Part shown: positions 8,219-18,841 of the stretch, in pieces
How positions within the stretch are numbered: position 1 is the first letter of the stretch
Layout of the letters: each line of letters opens with the position of its first letter
Assembly (NCBI RefSeq): GCF_000759955.1
Contig: NZ_JNAL01000012.1
Location: forward strand, 1 to 64,000
Reading direction: 5' to 3'
Source: Prochlorococcus marinus str. MIT 9201
GTDB taxonomy: Bacteria > Cyanobacteriota > Cyanobacteriia > PCC-6307 > Cyanobiaceae
DNA: 64,000 bases
Position numbers and translations under genes: made by a program
The notes under the pieces: generated by a model
The model's input: the letters and a program-made list of their open reading frames with translations, nothing else
Told to the model about the DNA's origin: nothing
The model's database searches: none

Positions 8219-8422
8219 AAACTTATCCTAACATCCAAGAAAATTATTTGTCTAGGTTTTTTATAAATAAAATTAAAATTTTTATAAAATTGAAATCTCT
8301 TTAAAATTATTTAATTTTTTGTTTAATAATTTTTACAGGTTACATTTTGTTCGTTTTTAAGAAGTATTTTTTATTTAACGAACTTTTAAATGTAAAATTC
8401 TTAAGATTATAAATTTTGTTTT

Positions 8423-8617
8423 ATGTTTTCTAGAAGCAAAAAACCTACAGTAAAAAAGTCTGCAATAGTTGAAGAGACTCCATTATTTGCTCAATTGCTA
8501 CCTTTCGCTAACAGAATGAACGATAAGGTTCAATTAGTAAATGCTCTAGCTTTTACTTTTATTATGGGGTTTTCAATTTTTGGAATTGCTCTATGGAAAC
8601 TCTCAGGGCTGACCTAA
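8423..8617 (+). CDS. Small single-helix membrane protein, unknown
   Basis: 64 residues. A basic N-terminus (MFSRSKKPTVKKSA) and a conserved-looking middle (LFAQLLPFANRMNDKVQLVN) precede one C-terminal helix (LAFTFIMGFSIFGIALWKL). No signal peptide. It looks like a small thylakoid-associated protein, but I cannot name a family. It converges on the 85-residue minus-strand gene. Confidence 0.65.
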   Translation: MFSRSKKPTVKKSAIVEETPLFAQLLPFANRMNDKVQLVNALAFTFIMGFSIFGIALWKLSGLT

Positions 8618-8621
8618 TTAT

Positions 8622-8879
8622 TCAACTTTTCAAAGAATCAATAATTGATTCTTTATTTTTAATTATTGTTATTAACCATTTAGAGGCTAGTCCTCTAGAT
8701 ATTGATCTGTTTTTAAGAAATCTACATATATGTATATGTAGATTTTTTTCATTTTTGGAGTTAAATTTTTTCTCAAATTCTAGTATTTCTTCTTCTGAGT
8801 TTCTTTTTCTTAGCTCATCCACTAAGGCATGACTGGAGGAATCATTAAATAGGTTCCCAATATTTAGGCTTAATGTCAT
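8622..8879 (-). CDS. Hypothetical protein, mostly charged and helical
   Basis: 85 residues, starting MTLSLNIGNLFNDSSS, with a charged central part (DELRKRNSEEEILEFEKKF). No recognised domain. A strong palindrome followed by T-run (8718-8749) lies inside the frame and reads LHIHICRFL, so part of the frame may double as the terminator of the plus-strand neighbour, or the ORF could be overcalled. Confidence 0.45.
   Translation of the reverse strand: MTLSLNIGNLFNDSSSHALVDELRKRNSEEEILEFEKKFNSKNEKNLHIHICRFLKNRSISRGLASKWLITIIKNKESIIDSLKS
8718..8749 (+). terminator. Possible terminator palindrome inside a minus-strand frame
   Basis: AAATCTACATATA followed by its near-perfect complement TATGTAGATTT and a T-run, about 100 bp after the stop of the 64-residue plus-strand gene. 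It could end that transcript while overlapping the opposite reading frame. Confidence 0.45.
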
Positions 8880-8967
8880 AAATAATTTATGTTCCTACTA
8901 AAGATGTAGCTATAAATTAGATTTTTAAAAACTAATTTATATTTTTTATTTACAAATAATTTAATAT

Positions 8968-11301
8968 TTAATCTTTTGGTTTAGCCAGAGGAAGAAGACA
9001 CTTATCTGAATCACACCCTGCTGGTCCTGCTTCAGATAGTTCTCCAATATCATATTTATTTAGAGCATCAAAGAAATCGTTATTAACTTTCCTCTCTATT
9101 ACTTTATTTTGTAATGAAATATATTCCTCTTTACTTATTGGTTCAAAAGGTAGTCTCGGGAAAGTAGCGTTGGCACTAAATCGAGCTAGTAATGCCGCAG
9201 AAATATATCCTTCATTATTTTCTATTGCATTATGGATAGCCTTAGCTAAATCTTCGATTTCATTTTCTCTAAATTCTACGGTTGCAGAGGTATTATGCTC
9301 TGTATAAAATTTCTGAACTTGCATATAAAAATCAAATTGCGCTAATGCTGAAAAATTATTGATGTCTATCTGGTCTGCGCCATCTATATTGGCCCAGCTA
9401 ACTTCAGTAGGGATTTCAACTAACCATTCTGTGCATCTTGGATCAAATGGATTGTCAAGCAAACAGCCATTTTCATCTTTATCAGATTGAGATGGAACGA
9501 CTGAATAACCATAATCCATGCAAGCTAAAGCAATTGGATCATTTTTCCTGAAAGTTATTCTTCTTATGAATCTTTGAGCCTTTGGAGGATGCCATCCTGG
9601 AGCTGCTCCAGTAAGAAGACTTTTAGTCCCGGCTGGCTGAACTGTTGTGCATCGATTTGGTCTCCTTAGACTATGCTTATCACAATATTCCCATACAGTT
9701 TCTTTTACTATTTTTCTCCAATAATCTAAGAATTTAGCTTCTTTTTCTTTAAATGCTTTCCCTTCTTCATTATTTGGCCTTCCTGCTTCCCACCACTTCA
9801 ACCATGGCGTTCCAAATGCATGGACACAAAAATCAAATAATCCAGTGAAACTTACCCCTACAATAGGATCATATTCCCTACTTTTTCTGTAACGCTCAAC
9901 TTCAAATTCATGATTAAGTAAGCATGCTACTGAAAGAGCTGCAGCTTTAAAAGCCTTTTTTTGCTCTTCAAAGTTTTTTGGATCAATCTGATTTAAATGA
10001 ACTTCAGCCAAATTGCAGTGGAAATCATTCCCCAAGATCTCTCCACAAGGGTTAAGTCCATATCTGCTCATCCTGTGATCTAGCTCTTCTTCAGAGAATG
10101 GACCATAACTACTATTTATCCAATTTCTCGCTTCATCCTTACCTTGTTCTGAGTAGATTTCAATAAATTCTTTCCTCAATTCATCATCTTTGAGAATATC
10201 TGCATTTGACCTTGCGATGGCTTCTGGAGCAAATTGAATAGCTCCTTCACCTGAATGGAATTGTTTTGTTACGGCATCCAAAATAGTTTGGTAAGAGGGT
10301 TTTTCATGATAAACCCTAGTATGATTAGCCATCCTGAGGGCATCTTTTTCAGGATCTATTCTCCAATTACCATTTTCATCTTGACTCCATAAATTTTCTT
10401 TTGCCGATGCTGCTTCCTTATCGTCTGAAGCAAATTGCCTCATCCCAGCACTTCTTCTTATATTTCCAGCAACTATGGTTACTGCAGCTTCATCAATTAA
10501 TAAACAACATTCTACTGTACTTAATTTCCTGCCAATGGCTTTTCCAAGAAGTGATGCAACTCTAGAATATAGATCTTTCAATTTGATAGGATTTGCCATG
10601 CCACCAAAACCTTTTAATGATTCTCCTGCAGGCCTAATATCTTCCAAATCAATATAAACATCAATTTCTCTTTCGAGACTCTCGTTACTTGATGCCTCAA
10701 GAAGATATTTATAGCTATCTACCCAGCCTCTTCTGCTATCTCCAACTTTGATATGGAGATCTTTGCCTTTGATTTCTAATGATGATTTTTCTTCTCTTTG
10801 ATCTTTAGGAGTGATTCCAACTTCACTAACTGATTTAATATTTATTTTATTTATTACTGTAGGTAGATTATTAATAAAATGAGGCTCAATTATTGCACCT
10901 GTTCCACATCCCATCATTGCTAAATCCATCATCAAAGCAAAGGCTTCCCAATCAATTAAGTTTGTTGAAGTACAGTTGTATGCCCCAGAGAAATTTTGGT
11001 TTTTATTAATCCAAGGAGTTCCTCCAATCCATAACCATCTTCCTGAAGGTTGGGCTTTTTGGTTGCTTTGCATTTCTCTCATTAGGATTAATTCTTCATC
11101 AGAAAGTTTTCCTAATTCTTTTAAGCCTGATAAATTTCTATCACCAACTTCACTCCAGTTCTCCCTTTTACCAGAGGAAGTTTTCCTACTGTAAGACCTG
11201 AAAAAAACAGGATAAGCAGCTGGCGCAGTCTTTGGAAAATCATCTTTTTTAAGATTATTGGAATTGCTCTCTGAAGAAGCTTTATTTGGTGCAACAGTCA
11301 C
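8968..11301 (-). CDS. nrdJ: Adenosylcobalamin-dependent (class II) ribonucleotide reductase
   Basis: About 777 residues from the GTG at 11299-11301 (MTVAPNKASSES). It reduces ribonucleoside triphosphates to deoxy forms using B12. It is of the monomeric RTPR type: the active-site motif NPCGEI, the CTSTNLIDW region with the first redox Cys, GCGTGAIIEP, and the C-terminal redox pair CDSDKC are all visible. An ATG at 11376 would add 25 residues (MVRMVADATGRV...) with no family support, so the GTG is preferred. This enzyme replaces oxygen-dependent class I enzymes in marine picocyanobacteria and makes the cell depend on B12 synthesis. Confidence 0.95.
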   Translation of the reverse strand: MTVAPNKASSESNSNNLKKDDFPKTAPAAYPVFFRSYSRKTSSGKRENWSEVGDRNLSGLKELGKLSDEELILMREMQSNQKAQPSGRWLWIGGTPWINKNQNFSGAYNCTSTNLIDWEAFALMMDLAMMGCGTGAIIEPHFINNLPTVINKINIKSVSEVGITPKDQREEKSSLEIKGKDLHIKVGDSRRGWVDSYKYLLEASSNESLEREIDVYIDLEDIRPAGESLKGFGGMANPIKLKDLYSRVASLLGKAIGRKLSTVECCLLIDEAAVTIVAGNIRRSAGMRQFASDDKEAASAKENLWSQDENGNWRIDPEKDALRMANHTRVYHEKPSYQTILDAVTKQFHSGEGAIQFAPEAIARSNADILKDDELRKEFIEIYSEQGKDEARNWINSSYGPFSEEELDHRMSRYGLNPCGEILGNDFHCNLAEVHLNQIDPKNFEEQKKAFKAAALSVACLLNHEFEVERYRKSREYDPIVGVSFTGLFDFCVHAFGTPWLKWWEAGRPNNEEGKAFKEKEAKFLDYWRKIVKETVWEYCDKHSLRRPNRCTTVQPAGTKSLLTGAAPGWHPPKAQRFIRRITFRKNDPIALACMDYGYSVVPSQSDKDENGCLLDNPFDPRCTEWLVEIPTEVSWANIDGADQIDINNFSALAQFDFYMQVQKFYTEHNTSATVEFRENEIEDLAKAIHNAIENNEGYISAALLARFSANATFPRLPFEPISKEEYISLQNKVIERKVNNDFFDALNKYDIGELSEAGPAGCDSDKCLLPLAKPKD

Positions 11302-11434
11302 GATAAAAAAAAGTATGTAAATAACCCGTACTGGAAGAATAACTCTACCTGTGGCGTCTGCAACCATTCTTACCACTATTTAACGGTTTGTGTAGAATTA
11401 TGTTTATTATGAAATCTTTGTTTCAAGAAAGGAT

Positions 11435-12130
11435 ATGGAAAGAGTCCCCGAACCTGAATTAATGGAAGAAAAAGAGCAGGTCATTTCTTATGACGAAGCT
11501 GATTTTTCAGAAGGGGAAGATAATCTAATTAATCAAATAAATCATTATCTTTTGAGAAAAAATATTTTTTTAGGTGAAAAAGATTTAATAGTTGATCTGG
11601 GATGTGGCCCAGGAAATATTTCTGAGAAGTTAGCAATAAAATGGCCTGATACTGAAGTAGTGGGGATAGATGGATCTAAAGAGATGATTTTGAGGGCGGA
11701 ATATAATAAAAAGATTTCTACTAATCAGAAAAAATTAAAAAATTTACGCTATGTATGTTCTGATATCAAAGACATTAAATCCAATAGTCTTTTACTTAAA
11801 AAAAGAATTAGTTTACTTGTAAGCAACAGTTTGATCCATCACATTACGAACCTTGAAGATTTCTTCAACACCATAAGAAGTTTGTCTAGTAATATTACCG
11901 TAAATTTTCATAAGGACTTGAAAAGGCCACTAGATGAAAAGTCCGCTCTAGAACTCAAAGCAGAATGTTCAACTAAATACAATGAGATTTTGACTAATGA
12001 TTATTATGCATCTTTAAGAGCTTCTTATACTTTCAAAGAGCTAAAAAATTTTACCTTGGAGAATGATCTATCTTCTTTAGATGTGTTTGAAGACGGTGAT
12101 AAATATTTAATAGTCTATGGTAATGTTTAA
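11435..12130 (+). CDS. SAM-dependent class I methyltransferase, substrate unknown
   Basis: 231 residues. The Rossmann SAM-binding motif I is clear (IVDLGCGPGNISEKLA, about residues 47-62), followed by motif II (VVGIDGSKEMI) and motif IV (SLLVSNSLIHHI). It resembles UbiE/COQ5-like trans-acting methyltransferases but lacks features that would fix the substrate. It is divergent from nrdJ and 31 bp upstream of prfC, so it may share a transcript with prfC. Confidence 0.8.
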   Translation: MERVPEPELMEEKEQVISYDEADFSEGEDNLINQINHYLLRKNIFLGEKDLIVDLGCGPGNISEKLAIKWPDTEVVGIDGSKEMILRAEYNKKISTNQKKLKNLRYVCSDIKDIKSNSLLLKKRISLLVSNSLIHHITNLEDFFNTIRSLSSNITVNFHKDLKRPLDEKSALELKAECSTKYNEILTNDYYASLRASYTFKELKNFTLENDLSSLDVFEDGDKYLIVYGNV

Positions 12131-12161
12131 GAACCAGGTGTAAGTCCCTTATATTATCTAG

Positions 12162-13799
12162 ATGAACTTAAGTACTAAAATTTTAAATAATAAAGACATA
12201 CTGGAAGCTGTAAATAAAAGAAGAAATTTTGCAATTATTTCACATCCAGATGCTGGGAAAACGACTCTTACTGAGAAGCTTCTTTTATATGGAGGTGCTA
12301 TTCAACAGGCAGGAGCAGTAAAAGCTAGGGGTAATCAGAGAAAAGCTACGTCAGACTGGATGGAACTTGAGAAGCAAAGAGGTATTTCTATTACATCAAC
12401 TGTATTGCAATTTGAATACGAAAGATCAGTAATCAATCTATTAGATACACCAGGACACCAAGATTTCTCCGAAGATACCTATAGAACATTAGCTGCTGCA
12501 GATAATGCAGTAATGTTGGAAGATGCTGCTAAAGGATTAGAACCTCAAACTAGAAAATTGTTTGAAGTTTGCAAGATGCGAAAAATACCAATATTTACTT
12601 TTATAAATAAAATGGATAGACCAGGTAGAGAACCATTTTCTTTACTTGATGAAATCGAATCAGAACTTGGATTAAATACTTTACCTATTAATTGGCCAAT
12701 TGGAAGTGGCGAGGAATTTAGAGGAGTTATTGATAGATTTTCGAGAGAGGTAATTTTATTTGATAAAGCCGTTAGAGGAAAACAATCGAATGAGAAAAGA
12801 TTAAGTCTTGAAGACAAAGAGCTATCAAAATATGTAGAGAGAGATTTACTCGAAAACTCTCTTGAAGAATTGGATGTTCTCGATGAAGCAGGATCTAAAT
12901 TTGAAAAAGAAAAAGTTTTTAATGGCTCTTTAACCCCAGTTTTCTTTGGATCTGCTATGACTAATTTTGGTGTAAGGCCATTTTTAGATAGTTTTTTGAA
13001 AATGGCTCAAAAGCCGACTTCAAGAAATAGTAATAAAGGGGATATTGAACCTGCAAGCGATGAATTTAGTGGGTTTGTTTTTAAGCTTCAAGCAAATATG
13101 GATCCAAAGCACAGAGATAGGGTTGCTTTTGTAAGAGTTTGTAGTGGAAAATTTGAAAAGGATATGTCAGTTAAACATTCCAGAACTGGGAAAACAATCA
13201 GACTATCAAGACCACAAAAAATATTTGGGCAAGATAGAGAAGTAGTAGATGATGCCTATCCTGGAGATGTTATTGGTTTAAATAATCCGGGTATGTTTTC
13301 TATTGGAGATACTCTTTATACTGGTGCGCATCTGGAATATGAGGGCATACCATCCTTTAGTCCTGAAATATTCAGCTGGCTAAGAAATCCAAATCCCTCA
13401 GCATTTAAAAACTTTAGAAAGGGGGTTAATGAACTTCGAGAAGAAGGCGCTGTTCAGATTCTTTATGACTTTGATGAGAGTAAAAGAGACCCTATACTCG
13501 CAGCTGTTGGTCAATTGCAGTTGGAGGTAGTAACTCATAGATTAAAAAGTGAATATGGTGTAGATGCAAATCTTGAAGCAATGCCATATCAATTGGCTAG
13601 ATGGATTTCTGATGGATGGCCAGCTATTGAAAGACTAGGCAGAATATTTAACTGTAAAATAGTTAAAGATTGTTGGAATAGGCCAGTTATTCTTTTCAAA
13701 AATGAGTGGAATCTAAATCAATTTGTTGAAGACAATAACCAATTAAATCTAAACAAAGTTGCGCCCGTTGTTAGTGGAGTCGAACCAATTGTTTTATAA
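12162..13799 (+). CDS. prfC: Peptide chain release factor 3 (GTPase)
   Basis: 545 residues. A translational GTPase that recycles RF1/RF2 from the ribosome. G1 [13 protein letters not shown], switch I region (RGISITSTV), G3 [11 protein letters not shown] and G4 [10 protein letters not shown] are all intact. The following domains II/III include the RF3-typical [21 protein letters not shown]. Length is typical. It is the second gene in a plus-strand run. Confidence 0.96.
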   Translation: MNLSTKILNNKDILEAVNKRRNFAIISHPDAGKTTLTEKLLLYGGAIQQAGAVKARGNQRKATSDWMELEKQRGISITSTVLQFEYERSVINLLDTPGHQDFSEDTYRTLAAADNAVMLEDAAKGLEPQTRKLFEVCKMRKIPIFTFINKMDRPGREPFSLLDEIESELGLNTLPINWPIGSGEEFRGVIDRFSREVILFDKAVRGKQSNEKRLSLEDKELSKYVERDLLENSLEELDVLDEAGSKFEKEKVFNGSLTPVFFGSAMTNFGVRPFLDSFLKMAQKPTSRNSNKGDIEPASDEFSGFVFKLQANMDPKHRDRVAFVRVCSGKFEKDMSVKHSRTGKTIRLSRPQKIFGQDREVVDDAYPGDVIGLNNPGMFSIGDTLYTGAHLEYEGIPSFSPEIFSWLRNPNPSAFKNFRKGVNELREEGAVQILYDFDESKRDPILAAVGQLQLEVVTHRLKSEYGVDANLEAMPYQLARWISDGWPAIERLGRIFNCKIVKDCWNRPVILFKNEWNLNQFVEDNNQLNLNKVAPVVSGVEPIVL

Positions 13800-13850
13800 A
13801 GTCTTAATGGATTATAAAATTAGTTAATCTGTTAGTATTGGTAAAAAATT

Positions 13851-14525
13851 TTGGATTCAAACAGCAATAAAAATAATAACGAAAAATCACCTTATGAAAT
13901 TTTAGGTGTAAAAGAGGGTGCCGCTTTTGAGGATATTCAGAAGGCTAGAGATATTAAAGTTAAAGAGGCTGGTGAAGATTTAATTTTAAAAGCGAAAATA
14001 GAATCTTCCTTTGACCAATTACTCATGGGGAGTTTGAAAGCCAGGCAATCAGGAAATGTAAGCTATGAAGCTGTGAGTGCCTCAAAAAAAGAAAAACAAA
14101 TTAATCAATTTACCAATAATAATTTCCCACTTCTTTCTAAGATAAAAAATTTAAACAATAACTCTAACAATTCAAGCCAGTTTAGTCTGCCAAAAATAAC
14201 TACCCCCTCATTTGATAATCTTTCAATTAAAATATCTTTTGGGCTATTATTTTTAATTTTGTTATTTATCAGTCCAGACTCTAATAATAGACTTTTACTC
14301 TCTATCTCAACATTAATACTTACCTATACTCAAATTAAATCGGGGAAAAGATTTATAGGTTCTCTGGGTTGGAGTGTTACCTTTCTCTCGATAGGATTAA
14401 TATTTGGTGGATTGCTTGAAAATAATTCATTCATTCAGGAAGTATCAAACAACTCTTTATCAATACAAAAAATTCAAAGTATTCCGGCCATGGTTATTTT
14501 ATGGTTAGGCGTAATTTTTTTATGA
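13851..14525 (+). CDS. CPP1-like protein (DUF3353): J-like domain plus membrane helices
   Basis: 224 residues from a TTG start; no ATG or GTG lies nearby in frame. Residues about 13-75 form a degenerate J-like domain ([20 protein letters not shown], with no HPD motif), and the C-terminal half has about four hydrophobic helices. This is the layout of the plastid CHAPERONE-LIKE PROTEIN OF POR1 family, implicated in stabilising protochlorophyllide oxidoreductase in plants. A thylakoid location is inferred. Its end overlaps the hslO stop by 6 bp, tail to tail. Confidence 0.8.
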   Translation: MDSNSNKNNNEKSPYEILGVKEGAAFEDIQKARDIKVKEAGEDLILKAKIESSFDQLLMGSLKARQSGNVSYEAVSASKKEKQINQFTNNNFPLLSKIKNLNNNSNNSSQFSLPKITTPSFDNLSIKISFGLLFLILLFISPDSNNRLLLSISTLILTYTQIKSGKRFIGSLGWSVTFLSIGLIFGGLLENNSFIQEVSNNSLSIQKIQSIPAMVILWLGVIFL

Positions 14526-15428
14526 TTGATTTTCTATCATCGATTTGATTTCTTCATAATTTATAAGATATTTATTTTTACAAAATTCACAAACCAACTC
14601 TGCTTTACCATCTTTCTTAAGGATGTCCTCTAACTCTCTCTTATCAAGCATTTTCATCGCATTTAAACTTCTTTGTTTGGAACACTTGCATTTAAAACTC
14701 ACTTCTTGGGAACGAGCTTTTTCAGAGATTGATTTATCGTCAATATCGGGAAATATATTTCTAATTAATGAAAGAAGATTATCTTTTGACTTAAATAGGT
14801 CTTCGCTAAAAGAATTAATTTCTTTACATCTTTCTTCGAGTAGTGAGATTAGTAGTGGGTCAGTATCTTTTTTAGGTAGAACTTGAGCTAATAAGCCACC
14901 ACTACAAATAACACTTTTATTTTGGATTTTTTCCCCAATAAATACAGCAGAGGGAGTTTGCTCTGAATGATATAAATATGAAGCTAAGTCTTCAGCAATA
15001 TTCCCATTTACTAATTCAACAGTGCTTGTAAAGGGTTCTCCAAATCCACTATCTCTAATTACATTTAAATATCCTGTACCTAATGCTTTTGTGAAATCAA
15101 AAGAATATTTATTATTATCTATTTTGACTAGGTCCAATTCTAAATTAGGATTCCCTACATAACCCCTAACTTTCCCGTCTCTGCCTGCATCAACTAGTAA
15201 TCCCTTTAAAGGTCCGTCAGATCTAACTCTTAAAGTGACTCTCCCATGCATTATTTTCATCGAGCTTGCTAAAAGCAGTGAAGCACTAAATGCTCTGCCT
15301 AAGATACAGGTGGTTAAGTAAGAAAGGCTGTGTCTTTTTTTTGCTTCTAAAGAAGATTCTGTTGTTAAGACCGCAACTAATCTTATTCCTCCATTGGCTG
15401 CAGTAGCCCGAACTATCCTATCCTGCAT
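14520..15428 (-). CDS. hslO: Redox-regulated chaperone Hsp33
   Basis: 302 residues. A holdase activated by oxidative unfolding. The C-terminal zinc site is visible as CKC and CEFC, the four cysteines that switch the chaperone. The N-terminal core ([52 protein letters not shown]) is typical. The start overlaps the end of the ABC ATPase gene upstream by 11 bp, so the two are likely co-transcribed. Confidence 0.95.
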   Translation of the reverse strand: MQDRIVRATAANGGIRLVAVLTTESSLEAKKRHSLSYLTTCILGRAFSASLLLASSMKIMHGRVTLRVRSDGPLKGLLVDAGRDGKVRGYVGNPNLELDLVKIDNNKYSFDFTKALGTGYLNVIRDSGFGEPFTSTVELVNGNIAEDLASYLYHSEQTPSAVFIGEKIQNKSVICSGGLLAQVLPKKDTDPLLISLLEERCKEINSFSEDLFKSKDNLLSLIRNIFPDIDDKSISEKARSQEVSFKCKCSKQRSLNAMKMLDKRELEDILKKDGKAELVCEFCKNKYLINYEEIKSMIENQS

Positions 15429-16065
15429 GATTTTCTTTCATAAAATTTTTGATTTTCCCTTTTTCCAAGAATAATATCCTAGAAGGAATTCCCTCAAATA
15501 AAGCAGGTTCATGAGTAACAATAATAATTGTATTTTTATTTTTTAAATCAAGAATTAAATTCTTCACATCATTTCTCATTGAATAGTCTAATCCAGCAGT
15601 TGGTTCATCAAGTAAAAGAATTGAAGGGTTTCTAAGTAATTGAACTGCTACAGCTAACCGCCTTTGTTGTCCGCCACTTAGCTGTTCTGGTGGTTGAGTC
15701 AGATTAATTTTTTTCAAACCAACTTTATTTAAAACTATTTCTATATTTTTTTCTCTTAAAGATTTATGGCCTATTTTTAATTCTTTACCAATGGTTGTAC
15801 CTATAAAGTATCTTTCAGGAAATTGGAATACTACTCCACAAAACCATCTTCTTTGTCTGGAAGACAAAATTTTATTATTCCAAGTAATTTTCCCCTTTTG
15901 CGGATTTGTTAATCCACTTATTATTTCGAGTAGTGTTGTTTTCCCAGAACCACTATTGCCGCAAATTAAAATGATTTCATTTTCATGAACTTTTAAATTT
16001 AAATTGTCTATTATTTTTCTTTCACCAGTTTGGGGTTGATAAGATATTTCTTTTAAATCAAGCAT
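15418..16065 (-). CDS. ABC transporter ATP-binding protein (short)
   Basis: 215 residues, a single ABC ATPase domain: Walker [10 protein letters not shown], signature [12 protein letters not shown], Walker [13 protein letters not shown] and the switch His in IIVTHE. It resembles the cobalt/energy-coupling-factor group, but no permease or substrate-binding gene is adjacent, so the substrate cannot be given. It overlaps hslO. Confidence 0.85.
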   Translation of the reverse strand: MLDLKEISYQPQTGERKIIDNLNLKVHENEIILICGNSGSGKTTLLEIISGLTNPQKGKITWNNKILSSRQRRWFCGVVFQFPERYFIGTTIGKELKIGHKSLREKNIEIVLNKVGLKKINLTQPPEQLSGGQQRRLAVAVQLLRNPSILLLDEPTAGLDYSMRNDVKNLILDLKNKNTIIIVTHEPALFEGIPSRILFLEKGKIKNFMKENHAG

Positions 16066-16148
16066 TATTAATTAAGTTATAGGTATGAATTTGAATCTAG
16101 TAATAACTTACTTATAATAGCTTTAGATCTAAAAAGATATTAGTCAAT

Positions 16149-16592
16149 ATGAATATTATTTTTAGGGAAGTTGATCCTTTTAATTGTTGGATATGGATCA
16201 GGTTTTCAGAATCACCAACTCAAGACGAAAAAAATTATTTAGATGGTGTTTTTGATAGTTGGTACGTTTTAGGAAGGTTAGGTGGATTTAATTCTGAAAA
16301 TTTGCAAACTCATGAAGAGGGTTCTGATCTAAGTTGGATGTCCTATGATAATGACCAAAAGAATGCATCTCTTCCAGCCTTAATGCATAATTTAGGAATT
16401 ATGGAATATCAAAATCTTTGGGGAAGATGTTGGGTTGATTTTGGAACTTCAGACTCCATTTCAATAGATATATTAATTAATTCTTTGAATGAGATATCAA
16501 ATAATTATGTAAAAATTGAAGAGTTAATTATTGGGGGTGAAAATAATGATTGGTCAGTTGAAGAACATGAAGATTTAGTTTTCAAAGATTAA
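16149..16592 (+). CDS. DUF3531 family protein
   Basis: 147 residues, soluble and acidic. The pattern FREVDPFNCWIWIRF, then VFDSWYVLGRLGGFN and NLGRCWVDFGTSD-like segments (here NLWGRCWVDFGTSD) matches DUF3531, conserved in cyanobacteria and plastids with no known role. It is the first of a three-gene plus-strand run with rsmE (9 bp gap). Confidence 0.8.
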   Translation: MNIIFREVDPFNCWIWIRFSESPTQDEKNYLDGVFDSWYVLGRLGGFNSENLQTHEEGSDLSWMSYDNDQKNASLPALMHNLGIMEYQNLWGRCWVDFGTSDSISIDILINSLNEISNNYVKIEELIIGGENNDWSVEEHEDLVFKD

Positions 16593-16601
16593 GTGTTTTA
16601 G

Positions 16602-17375
16602 ATGGAAGACTTAACAAGATTAATTATTTCCCATGAAAGAATTGAAAATATTAAGAACAATAATTTAGAACTTTCTAAAGAAGAGGCTCATTATTTAAAT
16701 AAAGTAATGAGGATAAAAAATGGTAAAAAAATATTTATAGCTAACGGAGAGGGTTCATTATGGAAAGCTATAAAAGTTAAAAATGATTGCTTAGAAATAA
16801 TTAAATCAAAAAAACCTTACTTATTTCAAGAACAAGAAATTCACTTATTAGGAATAGCTGTTGTTATACCAAAAAGTGGTTTTGAGGATATTTTAAAAAT
16901 GTGTACTGAAATAGGAATTGATTTTATACAGCCATTATTTTCAGAAAGACAGGTAAACAAAAATTTAAATTTTTCTAGAAAACTTTTGAGATGGAATTTA
17001 ATTATCAATGAAGCTGTTGAGCAAAGTGAGAGATTATGGAAACCATCTATTTTAAATGGAATGGATATTATTGAATGGCTAAAAAGTAGAGATAATCCAG
17101 AAAGAGTTTCAATTTCTATAACTAGAGAAGAAACACTATATGACTTAAATCAATGGTTAAGAAAAAAACAAGAATTTGGAAATAAAAAAGGAGGTATTTT
17201 TTGGAATGTAATTGGTCCTGAAGGAGGTTGGTCCGCTAAAGAAATTGATTTTTTTAAAAAAAATAATATTCCCTTTGTTAAGCTTTCCGACACTATCTTG
17301 AGAACTTCAACGGCTAGTATTAACGCATCATCAATTCTAAATCAGTGGAGAATTGATTTAAAATTAAAGAATTAG
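16602..17375 (+). CDS. rsmE: 16S rRNA m3U1498 methyltransferase RsmE
   Basis: 257 residues. A SPOUT-class enzyme that methylates N3 of U1498 in 16S rRNA. An N-terminal PUA-like part (HYLNKVMRIKNGKKIFIANG) is followed by the knot domain with VIGPEGGWSAKEIDFF and the C-terminal ILRTSTASI motif, both diagnostic. Between DUF3531 and DUF92 genes with short gaps. Confidence 0.93.
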   Translation: MEDLTRLIISHERIENIKNNNLELSKEEAHYLNKVMRIKNGKKIFIANGEGSLWKAIKVKNDCLEIIKSKKPYLFQEQEIHLLGIAVVIPKSGFEDILKMCTEIGIDFIQPLFSERQVNKNLNFSRKLLRWNLIINEAVEQSERLWKPSILNGMDIIEWLKSRDNPERVSISITREETLYDLNQWLRKKQEFGNKKGGIFWNVIGPEGGWSAKEIDFFKKNNIPFVKLSDTILRTSTASINASSILNQWRIDLKLKN

Positions 17376-17381
17376 ATAAAT

Positions 17382-18125
17382 ATGGATTTAATTAGAAATC
17401 AATTTTTTATAGGTTTTTGCATTAATTTTATTTTGATTTATATATTTTGCAGGATTCCTTTGATGACTAAAAGAGGTTGGGTAAGTGCAGGCATCTTAGG
17501 CACAATTTTGTGGGGATGTTTGTCTTGGCAGGGATGGATGTCAGTTGTTATTTATTTATTATTTGGATCCCTCGTTACCAAAATAGGTTTTAAATTTAAA
17601 AAAGCACAAGGAATTGCTGAAAAAAGAGGCGGGAGGAGAGGCCCTGAGAATGTATGGGGCTCAGCAGCTACAGGATTATTTCTTGCCATGATGACAAAAT
17701 TTAATGCTGCCAATGTAGTCATGTTTAAAGTAGGTTTTGCTGCAAGTTTTGCTGCAAAGTTGGCGGATACTTTTGGTAGCGAAATTGGAAAAAGATTTGG
17801 TAAAAATACATACTTAATTACTTCACTCAAAAAGGTGGATAGGGGAACCGAGGGAGGAATAAGTATAGAAGGAACATTAGCTAGTGTTTTGGGATCAATA
17901 TTTATGGCTTTTATAATGCTTCGTCTATCAATTATTTCTACAAAATATCATTTTATAGTTGTTGTAGTTTCTGGATTCTTGGCAACACTTTCCGAAAGTA
18001 TTATTGGTGCTAAATTTCAAAACAAATATAAATTAAGTAATGAATTGGTAAATGCTATTCAGACAAGTATTGCTTCTGTTTTTGCTATCTTTGCTCTTAT
18101 TTTATATTCATATTTTGTAAATTAA
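17382..18125 (+). CDS. DUF92 integral membrane protein (VTE6-like)
   Basis: 247 residues with about six hydrophobic helices. The signature KKAQGIAEKRGGRRGPENVW and the acidic/Gly-rich segment FAAKLADTFGSEIGKRFG define DUF92/TIGR00297. The plant member VTE6 phosphorylates phytyl phosphate for tocopherol and phylloquinone synthesis; phytol salvage is therefore a reasonable inference for a chlorophyll-rich cell. Confidence 0.85.
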   Translation: MDLIRNQFFIGFCINFILIYIFCRIPLMTKRGWVSAGILGTILWGCLSWQGWMSVVIYLLFGSLVTKIGFKFKKAQGIAEKRGGRRGPENVWGSAATGLFLAMMTKFNAANVVMFKVGFAASFAAKLADTFGSEIGKRFGKNTYLITSLKKVDRGTEGGISIEGTLASVLGSIFMAFIMLRLSIISTKYHFIVVVVSGFLATLSESIIGAKFQNKYKLSNELVNAIQTSIASVFAIFALILYSYFVN

Positions 18126-18141
18126 TAATATTTGGAAAGAC

Positions 18142-18786
18142 CTAAGATCCCTTCCATTTTGTAAGCATCTCCCAACTTTTAAGTCTTTGGAAAAGCCAGA
18201 AATGACCTTCTGAATTTAGATGAATTCCATCATGCGTAATCCAATTTTTACTCCTTTTATCAGAGTACATTTCTCTAAAAGTAGGAAGAAATGGGACATT
18301 CTGATTGAGGCATACTTCCTCCATTCTCCTTTCATAAGAATTACAAAAATCATTTGTGTACCATAGACATCCTGCGAACGGCATTTTGCTTTCGTCAACT
18401 GGTGTCAAACCAATAACAAATAAATTTGTTTGAGAGTTCATTGCATTAATTAGCCTTTCTAATCCATATTCAAATCCATCTATATCTAATTGATGTCTTC
18501 CATTTATCTGACCAATTGCTGCAGTGTCGTTAAGACCTACATTTAGTAGGATTGCTTTAGGTTTATTTCTTCTCGTTTCTCCTCTAGATGACCATTCTTT
18601 TTCCCATCTAGATGAAACTTTTTCTATCCCATCTCCTCTAACTCCAAGTTGATAAATAACTGGCCCATTTTGGTTATTACCCCAATCTTTTCTAAGCCTC
18701 TCACACCATCCACCACCCTCGTTATCTCCCCATCCATAAACTGAGCTATCTCCAATTACAACAAGCTGTTTTGGTAAACTAATCAC
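18142..18786 (-). CDS. GDSL/SGNH-family hydrolase
   Basis: 214 residues. Block I VVIGDSSVYGWGDNEGGGW carries the nucleophile Ser, block III LLNVGLNDTA the oxyanion Asn, and block V THDGIHLNSEGH the Asp-x-x-His pair. There is no signal peptide, so a cytoplasmic esterase acting on lipid or carbohydrate esters is likely. Substrate unknown. Confidence 0.88.
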   Translation of the reverse strand: MISLPKQLVVIGDSSVYGWGDNEGGGWCERLRKDWGNNQNGPVIYQLGVRGDGIEKVSSRWEKEWSSRGETRRNKPKAILLNVGLNDTAAIGQINGRHQLDIDGFEYGLERLINAMNSQTNLFVIGLTPVDESKMPFAGCLWYTNDFCNSYERRMEEVCLNQNVPFLPTFREMYSDKRSKNWITHDGIHLNSEGHFWLFQRLKSWEMLTKWKGS

Positions 18787-18797
18787 TATTACCGGAA

Positions 18798-18841
18798 AAA
18801 AATAATTACTTGATTTAACAAATTATTCTTACAAATCAAGT
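18798..18841 (-). terminator. Probable terminator at the end of phnE
   Basis: Stem ACTTGATTT/AAATCAAGT (18808-18816 with 18833-18841, 16-nt loop) overlapping the phnE stop and followed on the minus strand by AATTATTTTTTT. Confidence 0.5.

Noticed and set aside
11302-11434. Cobalamin riboswitch ahead of the B12-dependent reductase
   Set aside because: Only about 130 bp are available and no B12-box-like sequence or multi-stem structure is visible.
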